From Corynebacterium kroppenstedtii (GTDB lineage: Bacteria; Actinomycetota; Actinomycetes; Mycobacteriales; Mycobacteriaceae): a DNA stretch of 64,000 nucleotides. Positions 24,962 through 33,803 of the stretch are shown here, in pieces. Position numbers and translations under genes: made by a program. Each line of letters starts with the position of its first letter. Positions within the stretch are counted from its first letter, which is position 1. The notes beneath the pieces are model-generated. The model saw nothing but the letters and a program-made list of their open reading frames with translations, was not told the origin of the DNA and did no database searches. Location of the stretch: contig NZ_CP069792.1 in assembly GCF_016894245.1 (NCBI RefSeq), positions 1,116,001 to 1,180,000 of the forward strand, given 5' to 3'.

Positions 24962-25236
24962 ATGCATAACCACAGGCGCGCAAGCGCCGTAATAGCCAGG
25001 GAGGTGAGTCGCGCGCACGCGTGGTCTACGCCATCATCGGCGCAATGGCCCTGCTGTTGGGAGTCGCACGGTTTGCACCATCCGACATGACACCAACCGC
25101 TTACGGAGCGTCCGATATTGGCGATCCCAGTGCAAGTGCGACTGGCAAGATCGACCCCGAGGAAGCAGGCGAGTTAGCTGCTCCCGGAGGCTCTAATAGA
25201 GCGCTATCGTTAATGGGCTCTATCAGTATTACGTAG
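24962..25236 (+). pseudogene. Detached 5' part (signal peptide) of the TQXA/VaFE adhesin
   Basis: An ATG at 24962 with GGAG 7 bases upstream begins MHNHRRASAVIA, a plausible signal-peptide n-region. The hydrophobic core VVYAIIGAMALLLGVARFA and the following mature N terminus PTAYGASDIG lie in the next frame (from about 25021). That frame ends at 25236, whereas the continuation AIVNGLYQYYVADELPET is in the frame of the large open reading frame. Two single-base losses, near 25000-25021 and near 25200-25215, would explain it. As written, the adhesin has no export signal. Confidence 0.6.
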
Positions 25237-25283
25237 CCGACGAGCTTCCCGAAACTTCCCCCGACGATTACGTCGACGAAAAT

Positions 25284-28200
25284 GTGTACGGGACGTTCGC
25301 CGTGGCGGGGGACACTCCCGCGGTCTGTGTAGGCCTTGCCGGCGATGATTCCAGACATGCCAGCGCCTATGTAGTGGCGGATAGTAACACGACACCTTCG
25401 CACCAGCGTGACGGACGGACGTTTACTGTAGACACCGATCTTGCTCGGAAGTTTGCTGCAAAGTGGGGCGAGGCTATTAGCTCCCAAGACTGGCAAACAA
25501 TCGCTAGCCAGTCTGGCGTTTCGGATGCAAATGCTACGAATGCCCAGTTAGCTGCATCTATGGCGGTATGGAGCCTGCAAGGACGTCCTATTGATCGTCA
25601 GGTGGTCCGTGGACACCTGGCCAACGCTCGCGCCCACGGCGTCGATAAGGACAGAACTGAAAAAGTTCGCAAGATCGCTCATGCAATGGTCTCTCAAGCG
25701 GAAAACTACTCCGCTTCTTCAGACGAAGCTGAGCCGGCAACTGTGAAGATCTCTCAGGGCAACCGTACTGAAAACGGTGACGGAACTGTTATCCCGATTT
25801 CGGTATCTGGTAACTCTGACAACGACAAGGCGGCCATCAAGGTTGACGGTCTTCCCTCAGGAGCGAAGCTCACTGACGCTAACGGCAAGACCGTGAATAA
25901 CGGTGATGAAGTCGCCGTTCCGTCTGAGCTGAAGCTGACGGTTCCGAGCGGAACTGACCCTGGCCAGGCTAAGGTCTTCGCTACTACCACGAAGACGTCA
26001 AAGCTCCCGGCAGGTACTTTGCTCAAACCAGTTGGAAATGACGATTCCCAGTGGATCATCACTCTGAAGCCCAGCAAGGACGTTCCGTCGAACGCTACTG
26101 CTGGCATTAACGTGAAGTGGGATAAGGAGACCCCGTCGTCTTCGTCCTCTTCCTCTTCGTCGTCCGCTTCGTCCTCGACTTCTGCTAGTACCTCGGCTCC
26201 GAAGCCGGTCGTTCCGACTTCGTCTGGTTCAGAGTCCTCCACGACGTCGTCTTCACGTGTAACGTCGACTAGCTCGTCGACCTCGAGCGATAAGCCGTCG
26301 TCAAGCACCTCGGCGTCTGAGTCGAGCACGTCGGCATCGTCGACCGCTAAGGTCCCGGAGAACCACAACCCGAAGATTTCGACCACTGTCGATGTTGACG
26401 GCAAGAAATCTGCCGAGGGTAACCCGGTCAAGGTTGATGCGTCCAAGCTCCATGAGGGCATTAACGTTAAGGACCACATCGACTACGAGGGCCTTGCTCC
26501 GAAAACGAAGTACGAGTTCACCGGTACCTTGATGAAGGTTGAAAATGGCAAGGCCAAGCCGGTTTCCGGTGTCAAGCCTGCCTCAGTCGTCGAGTCTGTT
26601 GATGACAGCGGTAAGGGCACTGCCACCGTTGACTTCGGCACGATTACTGACTTGAAGCCGGATATGCAGTACGTCGTCTTTGAGAAGGCTGTCCCGGTTG
26701 ACAAGAGCGAAAACCCGACAGTCAAGGATGACGGAACCCCGAAGAACCCCGATGAGGACAACCGGGAGACCGTGACTCACGAGGATGCGGATGATGATTC
26801 CCAGACCTTCGTTGCTGGTGAAGAATCCTCTACCTCCTCTACTTCCTCTTCGGTGACCTCGACCTCCTCGAGCACTGCTCCGCAGCCGTCAACCTCGTCA
26901 CCGACGTCGTCGACCACGCCGAAGCCAGTTCAGCCGTGGGTTCCGGACAGCGCGACATCCACGACGTCGCCGTCCGAAGCTCCAAACGACAAACCGAAGA
27001 TTTCGACCACGGTTGAGGTTGACGGTAAGAAGTCGAATGATGTTGATCCGTTGATGGTTGATGCTCAGAAGGCTAAGGATGGTATCTCGGTCAAGGACAA
27101 TATTGACTACCAGGGCATGAAGCCGGGTACGAAGTACAAGTTCGTTGGTACCTTGATGAAGATTGAGGATGGCCAGCCGGCTCCTGTGTCTAACGTGAAG
27201 CCTGCTTCGGTTGTTGAGACCATTGGTGATAGCGGTAAGGGCACTGCGGTTGTTGACTTCGGTACGTTGACCAACATGAAGGCTGATACGCAGTACGTTG
27301 TCTTTGAGAAGGCTATTCCTGTTGATGACAACGGAAAGCCGACTGTCAAGGATGATGGGACGCCTAAGAATCCGAGCAAGGATGATCGCGAGACCGTCAA
27401 GCACGAGGATTCTAACGATATGGCGCAGACGTTTGTGACTGAGCCGGATGATGAGGATGCGTCGAGTACGCCGTCGCCGTCGTCGACCTCGGCTCCGAAG
27501 CCGGTTGCGCCAGTCGAGCCGACTAAGCCGTCGACGTCGGCGGATAAGCCGGATGAAACTCCAAACGGCACGCCGAAGATCTCGACAACAGTGGATGTTG
27601 ACGGGGAGCGCGCGTCCGAAGGAAACCCGGTTCAGGTTGACTCCGCTAAGGCTCTTAAGGGCATCACTGTGAAGGATCACATTGATTACCAAGGCCTGGA
27701 GCCGAACACCACGTACCGCTTCACCGGTACGCTCATGAAGGTGGAGAACGGAAAGGCCACCCCGGTCTCTGGCGTTGAACCTGCTTCTGTCCTTGAGAAC
27801 GTTGATGGCAGTGGTAAGGGCACAGCAACCGTCGATTTCGGTACCTTGACCCGCATGAAGCCGGGTACCAAGTACGTCGTTGTCGAGAAGGCTATTCCTG
27901 TTGATGACAACGGAAAGCCGACGGTCAAGGATGATGGGACGCCGAAGAATCCGAGCAAGGATGATCGCGAGACCGTCAAGCACGAAGACGCCAATGACTC
28001 TGCGCAGACGTTCGTAACGTCGCCAGAAGGTAAGCCGGTTCCGTCTGACTCTCGCCAGCCTGGTGAATCCGGAACCCACCCGACCCCCGGTAAGCCTGGT
28101 TCGGACAACTCGAGTGAAACCCCGGGCAAGCCTGGTCAGAGCGGTACCACCTCATCTGAGTCCCCCGCCCCGTCTACGGACAATGGCAAGCCTGGCGACT

Positions 28201-28493
28201 CTGAAGGTTCCGACAATGGTTCCGGTAACGGCTCAAACGGATCAGATAATGGCTCCAATGGTGCTGGCCACGGCTCTGATAACGGATCTGGCAGCGGTTC
28301 CGATAACGGCTCCGGTAACGGGTCCGACAATGGTTCCGGTAATGGATCTGGCAGCGGCTCCAGCCACGGAGTAGGTGGAGCGCTAGCTTCCACCGGTGCA
28401 AACGTGATCTGGTTGGCACTGCTGGCTATGGTCTTGATAGCCACGGGCGCAGGCGTTGTTCTCTGGAACCGTCGCCGCTCCCAGGAAGGATAG
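25284..28493 (+). CDS. Surface-anchored adhesin: TQXA domain, three VaFE repeats, LAxTG sorting signal
   Basis: A 1069-residue open frame, missing its signal peptide. The N-terminal third resembles a TQXA (thioester-type) domain: a Cys in TPAVCVGLAG and the AASMAVWSLQG motif, where the usual TQ of TQxAxW reads AS. Low-complexity Ser/Thr stalks separate three VaFE repeats (about 26370-26810, 26990-27440 and 27570-28020), each with KISTTV(D/E)VDG, a FxGTLMK strand and YVV(F/V)EKA; such repeats commonly form isopeptide bonds. A Gly/Ser/Asn-rich stalk leads to the sorting signal: LASTG, a hydrophobic helix and the tail WNRRRSQEG. The protein would be sortase-linked to peptidoglycan and project outward. 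The GTG at 25284 is only the first start in this frame; the natural start lies upstream in another frame. Confidence 0.85.
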   Translation: MYGTFAVAGDTPAVCVGLAGDDSRHASAYVVADSNTTPSHQRDGRTFTVDTDLARKFAAKWGEAISSQDWQTIASQSGVSDANATNAQLAASMAVWSLQGRPIDRQVVRGHLANARAHGVDKDRTEKVRKIAHAMVSQAENYSASSDEAEPATVKISQGNRTENGDGTVIPISVSGNSDNDKAAIKVDGLPSGAKLTDANGKTVNNGDEVAVPSELKLTVPSGTDPGQAKVFATTTKTSKLPAGTLLKPVGNDDSQWIITLKPSKDVPSNATAGINVKWDKETPSSSSSSSSSSASSSTSASTSAPKPVVPTSSGSESSTTSSSRVTSTSSSTSSDKPSSSTSASESSTSASSTAKVPENHNPKISTTVDVDGKKSAEGNPVKVDASKLHEGINVKDHIDYEGLAPKTKYEFTGTLMKVENGKAKPVSGVKPASVVESVDDSGKGTATVDFGTITDLKPDMQYVVFEKAVPVDKSENPTVKDDGTPKNPDEDNRETVTHEDADDDSQTFVAGEESSTSSTSSSVTSTSSSTAPQPSTSSPTSSTTPKPVQPWVPDSATSTTSPSEAPNDKPKISTTVEVDGKKSNDVDPLMVDAQKAKDGISVKDNIDYQGMKPGTKYKFVGTLMKIEDGQPAPVSNVKPASVVETIGDSGKGTAVVDFGTLTNMKADTQYVVFEKAIPVDDNGKPTVKDDGTPKNPSKDDRETVKHEDSNDMAQTFVTEPDDEDASSTPSPSSTSAPKPVAPVEPTKPSTSADKPDETPNGTPKISTTVDVDGERASEGNPVQVDSAKALKGITVKDHIDYQGLEPNTTYRFTGTLMKVENGKATPVSGVEPASVLENVDGSGKGTATVDFGTLTRMKPGTKYVVVEKAIPVDDNGKPTVKDDGTPKNPSKDDRETVKHEDANDSAQTFVTSPEGKPVPSDSRQPGESGTHPTPGKPGSDNSSETPGKPGQSGTTSSESPAPSTDNGKPGDSEGSDNGSGNGSNGSDNGSNGAGHGSDNGSGSGSDNGSGNGSDNGSGNGSGSGSSHGVGGALASTGANVIWLALLAMVLIATGAGVVLWNRRRSQEG

Positions 28494-28904
28494 GCATTAC
28501 GCGGTATGAGCGGTCGGCCCCTTTAGGGGGCCATCGTAGCCCGCGGTTCTAGGTCCAAACCCAGAACACCTAACCCTCAGACTTTCCTGACCACCAACGC
28601 GAATTTTCGTCCTCAATGGTTCCCTATGTGGAACACGAGGGCGGTGATTCGGCGTCACAGTGACGTGGCGTCATAGTGACGTAAAAATGGCCTAGAGCTG
28701 GGCTATGAGACCAAGCTCTCAGCAAATTTCGTGTGGTCGGGAACCCTTTTCCTCGTCCTCATTTGTGAGCGACAGCATTTCTTTGAAGGCTCCGAGGGGT
28801 GGTGAACGTCGCGCGAGCCTGGTGGCACACAGTAAAGAGTGTGCTATGAGGTCGCGTGAATGTCACCGTTCCCCATATGGCCATTACCAATAGGAGACAA
28901 ATCA
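28494..28904. other. Intergenic region with a short hairpin and paired palindromes
   Basis: GGCCCC-TTTA-GGGG just after the adhesin stop may be its terminator, though no T-run follows. Two 13-base palindromes lie at 28653 and 28669 (separate entry). No gene is supported. Confidence 0.5.
28653..28681. promoter_or_regulatory. Two tandem palindromes, possible operator
   Basis: CGTCACAGTGACG (28653-28665) and CGTCATAGTGACG (28669-28681) are near-perfect palindromes repeated with a 16-bp period, about 225 bases upstream of the next gene. Such pairing suggests a binding site for two dimers of a transcription factor; the factor is unknown. Confidence 0.45.
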
Positions 28905-29375
28905 ATGGGACTCACCAAAAAAATTGGTGCCCTAGCGCTTAGCGGAGCTATCGCGTGTGGTTTAGCAACTGTATCGGCAGGTGTTGCGCCAGCAGCAAGT
29001 GCAAAGCCTTCGTGTGAAGGTCAAACTGCGTTGACCTCGATGGCCGAGCCTCTCGATCGCATTTTCACGGCCGATGGTAAAGAGATAACTATTTCGAATA
29101 AGCGCAACGTGCAGCAATTCGTTTATCTCAGTAGCTGCGATGCAGAGAAGCTAGCCAACTTGATCAGCGATCTCGGTAAGGGCGATGACGTCAAGAAAGA
29201 GATTGTGAAAGCAATCCCTGGCATTGATAAGTTCGCCGACCAGGTTGCTAAAGGTGTTAAGGATAAGAAGGTTCTAACCGCCCAAAATTTGAAGGACCAG
29301 TCGAGCGACTTCAATAGTGGAGTCATTCTTGACCTCAAGAATGGTACTGTCGCGCTAATTGCTAAGCAGCTTTAG
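28905..29375 (+). CDS. Small secreted protein of unknown function
   Basis: A 156-residue protein with a clear signal peptide (MGLTKKIGALALSGAIACGL...AASAKP, cleavage likely after ASA). The mature part has two cysteines (PSCEGQ and SSCDAEK), probably one disulfide, and is Lys/Asp-rich with predicted helices; no family recognised. The start at 28905 is chosen over 28860 because GGAG lies 9 bases upstream and it gives the signal peptide directly. It stands alone between the adhesin and the protease, in a row of exported proteins. Confidence 0.75.
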   Translation: MGLTKKIGALALSGAIACGLATVSAGVAPAASAKPSCEGQTALTSMAEPLDRIFTADGKEITISNKRNVQQFVYLSSCDAEKLANLISDLGKGDDVKKEIVKAIPGIDKFADQVAKGVKDKKVLTAQNLKDQSSDFNSGVILDLKNGTVALIAKQL

Positions 29376-29693
29376 CGCTAGACAAATACAGGAGTTGGAA
29401 TCGGCTTTAGACAGTTGAGTTATCGCCGGAGAAAGGCTACTGGCCTATCCGTGGACAACTTCGCAGTGTGGAGCAAAATTTCAATTCCATCCAATCACCC
29501 CGACATCTGGTGGATTTCCGTCATCGTATGCCGGGGTGCTTTTATACTGATGTACAAAACTGTGCAAGTTATCACAGTGCCCGGGGCACGTCACTATGTG
29601 AAAGGACAACCACACACCCTCGCACCGCGTAGTGCGTGGTGAGCATGAAGTGCACGTGCCCACGTGAAACTCGACCACAGAAAGTGATCCATC

Positions 29694-30419
29694 ATGCGCT
29701 TTATGCCTCACGACCACGTATCTCAGCACACTCAAGTATCGGGGACTCGAACAGACCTGCATCGTAACCATCGACGATTTGCGACGGCCGTGATGTCTAT
29801 GGCGGTGTCGGCAGCTCTGCTTGTTGCTCCTGGTACTAGCCCATCCGCTCACGCTAATGAACAGAATGGGCAGGATAATTCGGCCGAACAATGCGAGGAA
29901 GCTCATCAGGCAGTTGAACAGGGCCGGCCCCTTCCGAAGTTGGAGCTTTTCCGTAAAGGCCACGGGGCCGTGCACGATGGGAAAGTCGTTATTTTCGACG
30001 ATAGTGCTCGGTATTCGGATGAAATTAAGGCCGCAGCCAGTTCGTGGACCAAAGCTACAAATGGGGCAATCACGTTTGACGTCGTGGATAAGGAAACGAC
30101 GAATTCGGTTCGCGTTTTTGATGTCAAGCGTGATGACGCTACGTGGGTGGGTTGGACACGACACGATCCGTACCGCGTGTTACTGAATGCTGATTATTTG
30201 GATGGAATGTCACAAAGTGCTCGCCAGGGAACGATCGCTCATGAATTTGGCCACCTGGTGGGGCTAAAGCATGGGTGTCCTGGAGACTTAATGCATGCAA
30301 TATCGGATTATCAGCAGCCGACAGCCCCTCAGGCCACTGATATTCAGGCTGCTCTTCAAGACGATAACGACACCACGGCGGTAACGACCACGCGGTCCTT
30401 CCCCGATTATTCTGTATAG
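29694..30419 (+). CDS. Secreted zinc metalloprotease (snapalysin/metzincin-like)
   Basis: A 241-residue exported protein. A long basic n-region (about 32 residues) precedes a hydrophobic core (VMSMAVSAALLVAPGT) and a cleavage region SAHA. The catalytic part has the metzincin zinc motif HEFGHLVGLKH followed by GCPGDLM, where the methionine could be the Met-turn. The preceding region (IKAAASSWTKATNGAITFDVV) is typical of small matrixin or snapalysin-type proteases. It would act outside the cell on host or environmental proteins. A terminator follows at about 30580. Confidence 0.82.
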   Translation: MRFMPHDHVSQHTQVSGTRTDLHRNHRRFATAVMSMAVSAALLVAPGTSPSAHANEQNGQDNSAEQCEEAHQAVEQGRPLPKLELFRKGHGAVHDGKVVIFDDSARYSDEIKAAASSWTKATNGAITFDVVDKETTNSVRVFDVKRDDATWVGWTRHDPYRVLLNADYLDGMSQSARQGTIAHEFGHLVGLKHGCPGDLMHAISDYQQPTAPQATDIQAALQDDNDTTAVTTTRSFPDYSV

Positions 30420-30579
30420 CCTCCGCATTATTAGTTTTTGAGTAAATATAAGATGTAGGCGTTGATGGTGTAACGCTTTGTCGCTATCCAACGATTACAT
30501 AGGTGTCACAACGTGCGGAGTCGGCAAGGCGAGCTAGGGCACAGCTCCGTGGCCACTTGACGCGGTGTGATGAGAGATG

Positions 30580-30614
30580 AAAGTGCGGGTGTGTAAGCAC
30601 CCGCACTTTCTTAT
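30580..30614 (+). terminator. Rho-independent terminator downstream of the protease
   Basis: AAGTGCGGGTG pairs perfectly with CACCCGCACTT around TGTAAG and is followed by TCTTAT. It lies about 160 bases after the stop. Confidence 0.75.
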
Positions 30615-31261
30615 ACCTGCTGGCATATTCAACTACCCAGATATAAATGTGATCGATATCACCTTAATTATTACGGAATTTTTAACTTTATGTCTCAAGA
30701 GGGTAATAATGAGCTGGTCTGACATCCATTTGCGATCTCATAACTAGTTCGTTGTCCAGTGAAGATGATGCGTTTCCAGTGTGCGAGTGATGGCGTTCAT
30801 CGGGGGGTACTAAGCGGACATGGAAACAAAAATACTCGCCATCTACCCATAAAAACGCACAAATGAAGCCCTATGTGTTTGATAATTGTGTGATTTCCAT
30901 TAGCCAGAGTTTAGAGTTCTCTGTAAGCTTCACCACTGGTTATTTTGACATTGGAACTGCGAGTTCTAGCAACAAGCACACCCCCGTGCTGGGTTCCTAC
31001 TTCCCCCGTGAATAGCACATGCAAACGTAGCGGTAACACGTTGTTTTCATGCCATTCCCGGTGATGTGCCCGAAGTTAATGCCCGGGGAACGCTGATGGC
31101 CCTCCATCACATACATGTGCCCACTTCGTATGTGGTCGGTTTATGGCGTCAACGGTGTCCGTTTGTCACGGTTGAGGGGGTGTTATTGGGTTAGGGCCGC
31201 TTTTCACGTGTCGTAACAGTGCCTTCATCTCTCATCACGCTCTGCCAGGAGTGATTTTTTC
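30615..31261. other. Intergenic region upstream of pgsB, no gene seen
   Basis: About 650 bases, A+T-rich in its first half, with no supported reading frame or RNA gene. It should hold the pgsB promoter; GGAG lies about 11 bases before the ATG at 31262. Confidence 0.5.
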
Positions 31262-32722
31262 ATGATTACCTTCGCCGCGCTCGCAGGAACGGCTGGGATC
31301 GCCGGAATGTACGCGTTCCGTCGTAAAGAAAATGCGCACCGTTCGCGCATGTCAAAACTTGATTACAACATCCATGTCAACGGTATCCGCGGTAAATCCA
31401 CCATCACCCGCATGCTGGGTAGTGTCCTCCGCGAAGCCGGGGTATCCACCGTGTCAAAAACCACGGGTACCTACGCGTGCGTCATCGACCCCCAAGCGGG
31501 CGAACACCCCATTCAGCGCACCGGCCCGGCGAATATCAACGAGCAGTACGATTTCTTGAAAGAATAGCTCGACGGCTCCGTCAACGGCCTCGTCGTCGAA
31601 TGCATGGCGGTCAAGCCGAAATACCAGAATCTGTGCCAAAACGTCATCCTTCGTTCCCCCATCTCCGTGATCACCAACGTCCGACTGGACCACCAGGAAG
31701 AAATGGGGGACACGGTCGAGGAAATCGCCGACTCCCTGTGTAACACTGTCCCCGAACACGGGCTGGTTATCACCGGTGAGCGCAACGAAAGCGTTCTTAA
31801 CGTTATCCGAAAGAACTGTGAGGCCCGGAACTCCAGGTTGATTGTCGCCGAAGAGAGCGAGCTTTCCCGGAGCCTCGTCGACAAGTTCGCGTACCAGCAG
31901 TTCGAAGAAAATGTCGCTGTGGTGTTGACCCTGGCTGAGGCTCTCGATATCGACACCGACGTCGCTGTCCGAGGAATGCTCAAGGCCGAACCTGACCCGG
32001 GCACAACCAAGGTCATCAAGGTCGAGGAAGAAAACAATTCCCTCTTCTGGGTCCCCATGTTCGCCGTCAACGACTGGGAATCCACCACCAAGGTCTACAA
32101 CTCTGTACACGATGGCCGCCTCCCAGAGGGAACTAAGCATGTCATCGCGATGAACAACCGCGCTGACCGCACCGACCGCGCATCCATGTTCGTCGATGTC
32201 ATCACAAAGGACCTCAAAGGGCAGTTCGACAAGATCGTGCTCTACGGAGATATCCAAGACGCCGTGTATCAGAAGCTGGTTGCTGGCGGCGTGCCCGAAA
32301 GCAACATTTTGACCACGACAGACATCGAGGAAACCGACGGCAAAGCGCTGGTGGCCCGTGCCCGCGAGTCCTTCGACAATGACGCCGAGGTTGCCGTCTA
32401 CGGGATGGTCAACATCCACACACAGCACGTCCAGTCCATGGAAAAGTACATCTCCACGTTGAAGTCCGAGAACGCGCTTGCTCCCATGGAGGAACTGACA
32501 GGTTCGGTGGAAGCTACCGCCCCTGAAGAGGCCGTGACAACCACCAACACGGACGTGGCTGCGCGAGGCAAAGACGTGGCTGCTGACGACGCAGAGGGCG
32601 CTTCGGGGGATACCGATATCGCTGAAGGTTCGGACGCAGCTGCGCATGACAAAGACGCCGATATCGATAACGAAATCGGCGCAGTATCACGTAAAGACGA
32701 GCATGTAGAGGTCATGGCGTAG
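31262..32722 (+). pseudogene. pgsB: Poly-gamma-glutamate synthase subunit PgsB/CapB, interrupted by an in-frame amber codon
   Basis: One frame of 487 codons contains a Mur-ligase-like PgsB: the P-loop NGIRGKSTITRML near residue 40, KTTGTYACVIDP, GPANINEQ, VVECMAVKPKYQ and the late ligase motif NVRLDHQEEMG. In PgsB/CapB this ATP-dependent amide ligase polymerises glutamate. A TAG at 31565-31567 follows codon 101; the flanking sequence (YDFLKE before, LDGSVNGLVVECMAV after) is collinear, so a single substitution, perhaps of Trp or Gln, is likely. Restart at an ATG at 31604 would lack the P-loop. The last 70 residues are an acidic Ala/Asp-rich tail. The TAGTG overlap with pgsC shows coupling. 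Confidence 0.8.
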
Positions 32723-33732
32723 TGAACCTGCTGGAATCTCAGGGATATAGTTTCCTCTGCGACTACATTCACCTCACCTTCCTCATTGGGGTGATGGTCA
32801 GCTATCTGTACTTCCGCGCGTATCGCGTATCGATCGGCGGAACGCTGGCCGTTGGGTATTTGGCAGCATCCCTTTATGCGCCATTGAACTCCCTGGTCAC
32901 AGTCCTTGTGTCCATGTTCGCCTTCGTGCTCATCAGGTTCGTCGTCCTCAAAATCTTCCTTCCCCGCCCGCGACAAATTTTCGCCATCGGTCTCGGTATC
33001 GGTGTGATCTGCGGATTGGCCTGGCTGGGGCTTTCCGAGTTCCTGTTTTACAGGACCAAGGAACAGTACGGCCTGGCCCTCGTCGGCGTGATCGTCCCCG
33101 GTATGATCACCAACTCGCTGAATAAACAAGGGCTCAAGAAGACCCTCTTGCCCATGCTGTGGATGGTGCCCCTCGCAGGCGCTGTCGGGTGGGCGCTGAC
33201 GTACGTGACCGTCAAGTGGCTAAACATCTCGATTTCTGATCAGCTTTTCGACGCGTCCATCGAACGTCTTCCCCTCGTGTTCGCCCTATCGGCCACCTCT
33301 GTGCTGATGGCGCTGATCATTCAGGAACAAACTGTTCGTACGTTCAAACTCCGCACTGGCGGGTACGTGACCGTCGGCTTCCTGTGGGCGGCGGCAGTGG
33401 CGAACACCTGGTATCTCCTGATCCTCGGCTTGTCCGTGGCGGCCGTGTACCTGATCTATCACGCGTACGAAGCGCGTGTGCCACTCTTCGGCAAAGACCG
33501 GTTCGTGGTGTTGATCTTCACGTCCTTCGCGGTCACGATCATGATTGAATACATATTCTCGCTGGTTGAAGGCGCGAAACTCGCGGGGCCACAGAATATC
33601 GTTCTCTGCGTCCTCCCCGCGATTATCGCCAATGACCTCATCCAGTACGGGTTCAAACGTACCGGTGGAGGAATGGGGATTTCTCTTATCGGCACTAGCC
33701 TGGTGGCAGCACCCCTCGTGGCTTTCCTGTAG
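32722..33732 (+). CDS. pgsC: Poly-gamma-glutamate biosynthesis membrane protein PgsC/CapC, double length
   Basis: A 336-residue, strongly hydrophobic protein with about ten predicted membrane segments. PgsC of Bacillus is about 150 residues; here two PgsC-like halves are fused. The motif region LALVGVIVPGMITNSLNKQG near residue 125 has a counterpart NIVLCVLPAIIANDLIQYG near residue 295, and each half starts with a similar helical pattern. It partners PgsB in the membrane synthase. It starts with a GTG overlapping the pgsB stop. No pgsA/capA gene follows; the next gene is convergent. The frame is intact even though pgsB is interrupted. Confidence 0.82.
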   Translation: MNLLESQGYSFLCDYIHLTFLIGVMVSYLYFRAYRVSIGGTLAVGYLAASLYAPLNSLVTVLVSMFAFVLIRFVVLKIFLPRPRQIFAIGLGIGVICGLAWLGLSEFLFYRTKEQYGLALVGVIVPGMITNSLNKQGLKKTLLPMLWMVPLAGAVGWALTYVTVKWLNISISDQLFDASIERLPLVFALSATSVLMALIIQEQTVRTFKLRTGGYVTVGFLWAAAVANTWYLLILGLSVAAVYLIYHAYEARVPLFGKDRFVVLIFTSFAVTIMIEYIFSLVEGAKLAGPQNIVLCVLPAIIANDLIQYGFKRTGGGMGISLIGTSLVAAPLVAFL

Positions 33733-33803
33733 AAGAGCCGCCTAGCCAGAGGCGACCGTGAGGGGCTCCGCCGTGTAAGGCGTGGGCCCTTCAGAGTCCC
33801 GCT

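Noticed and set aside
26898-28079. 393-residue minus-strand frame opposite the adhesin
   Set aside because: It is an Arg/Leu/Ile-rich mirror of the VaFE repeats and shows the same internal repeats, so it is an antisense shadow.
31454-32647. 397-residue minus-strand frame opposite pgsB
   Set aside because: It is longer than either pgsB half, but has no domain and is antisense to the conserved ligase; it bridges the amber codon only because it reads the other strand.
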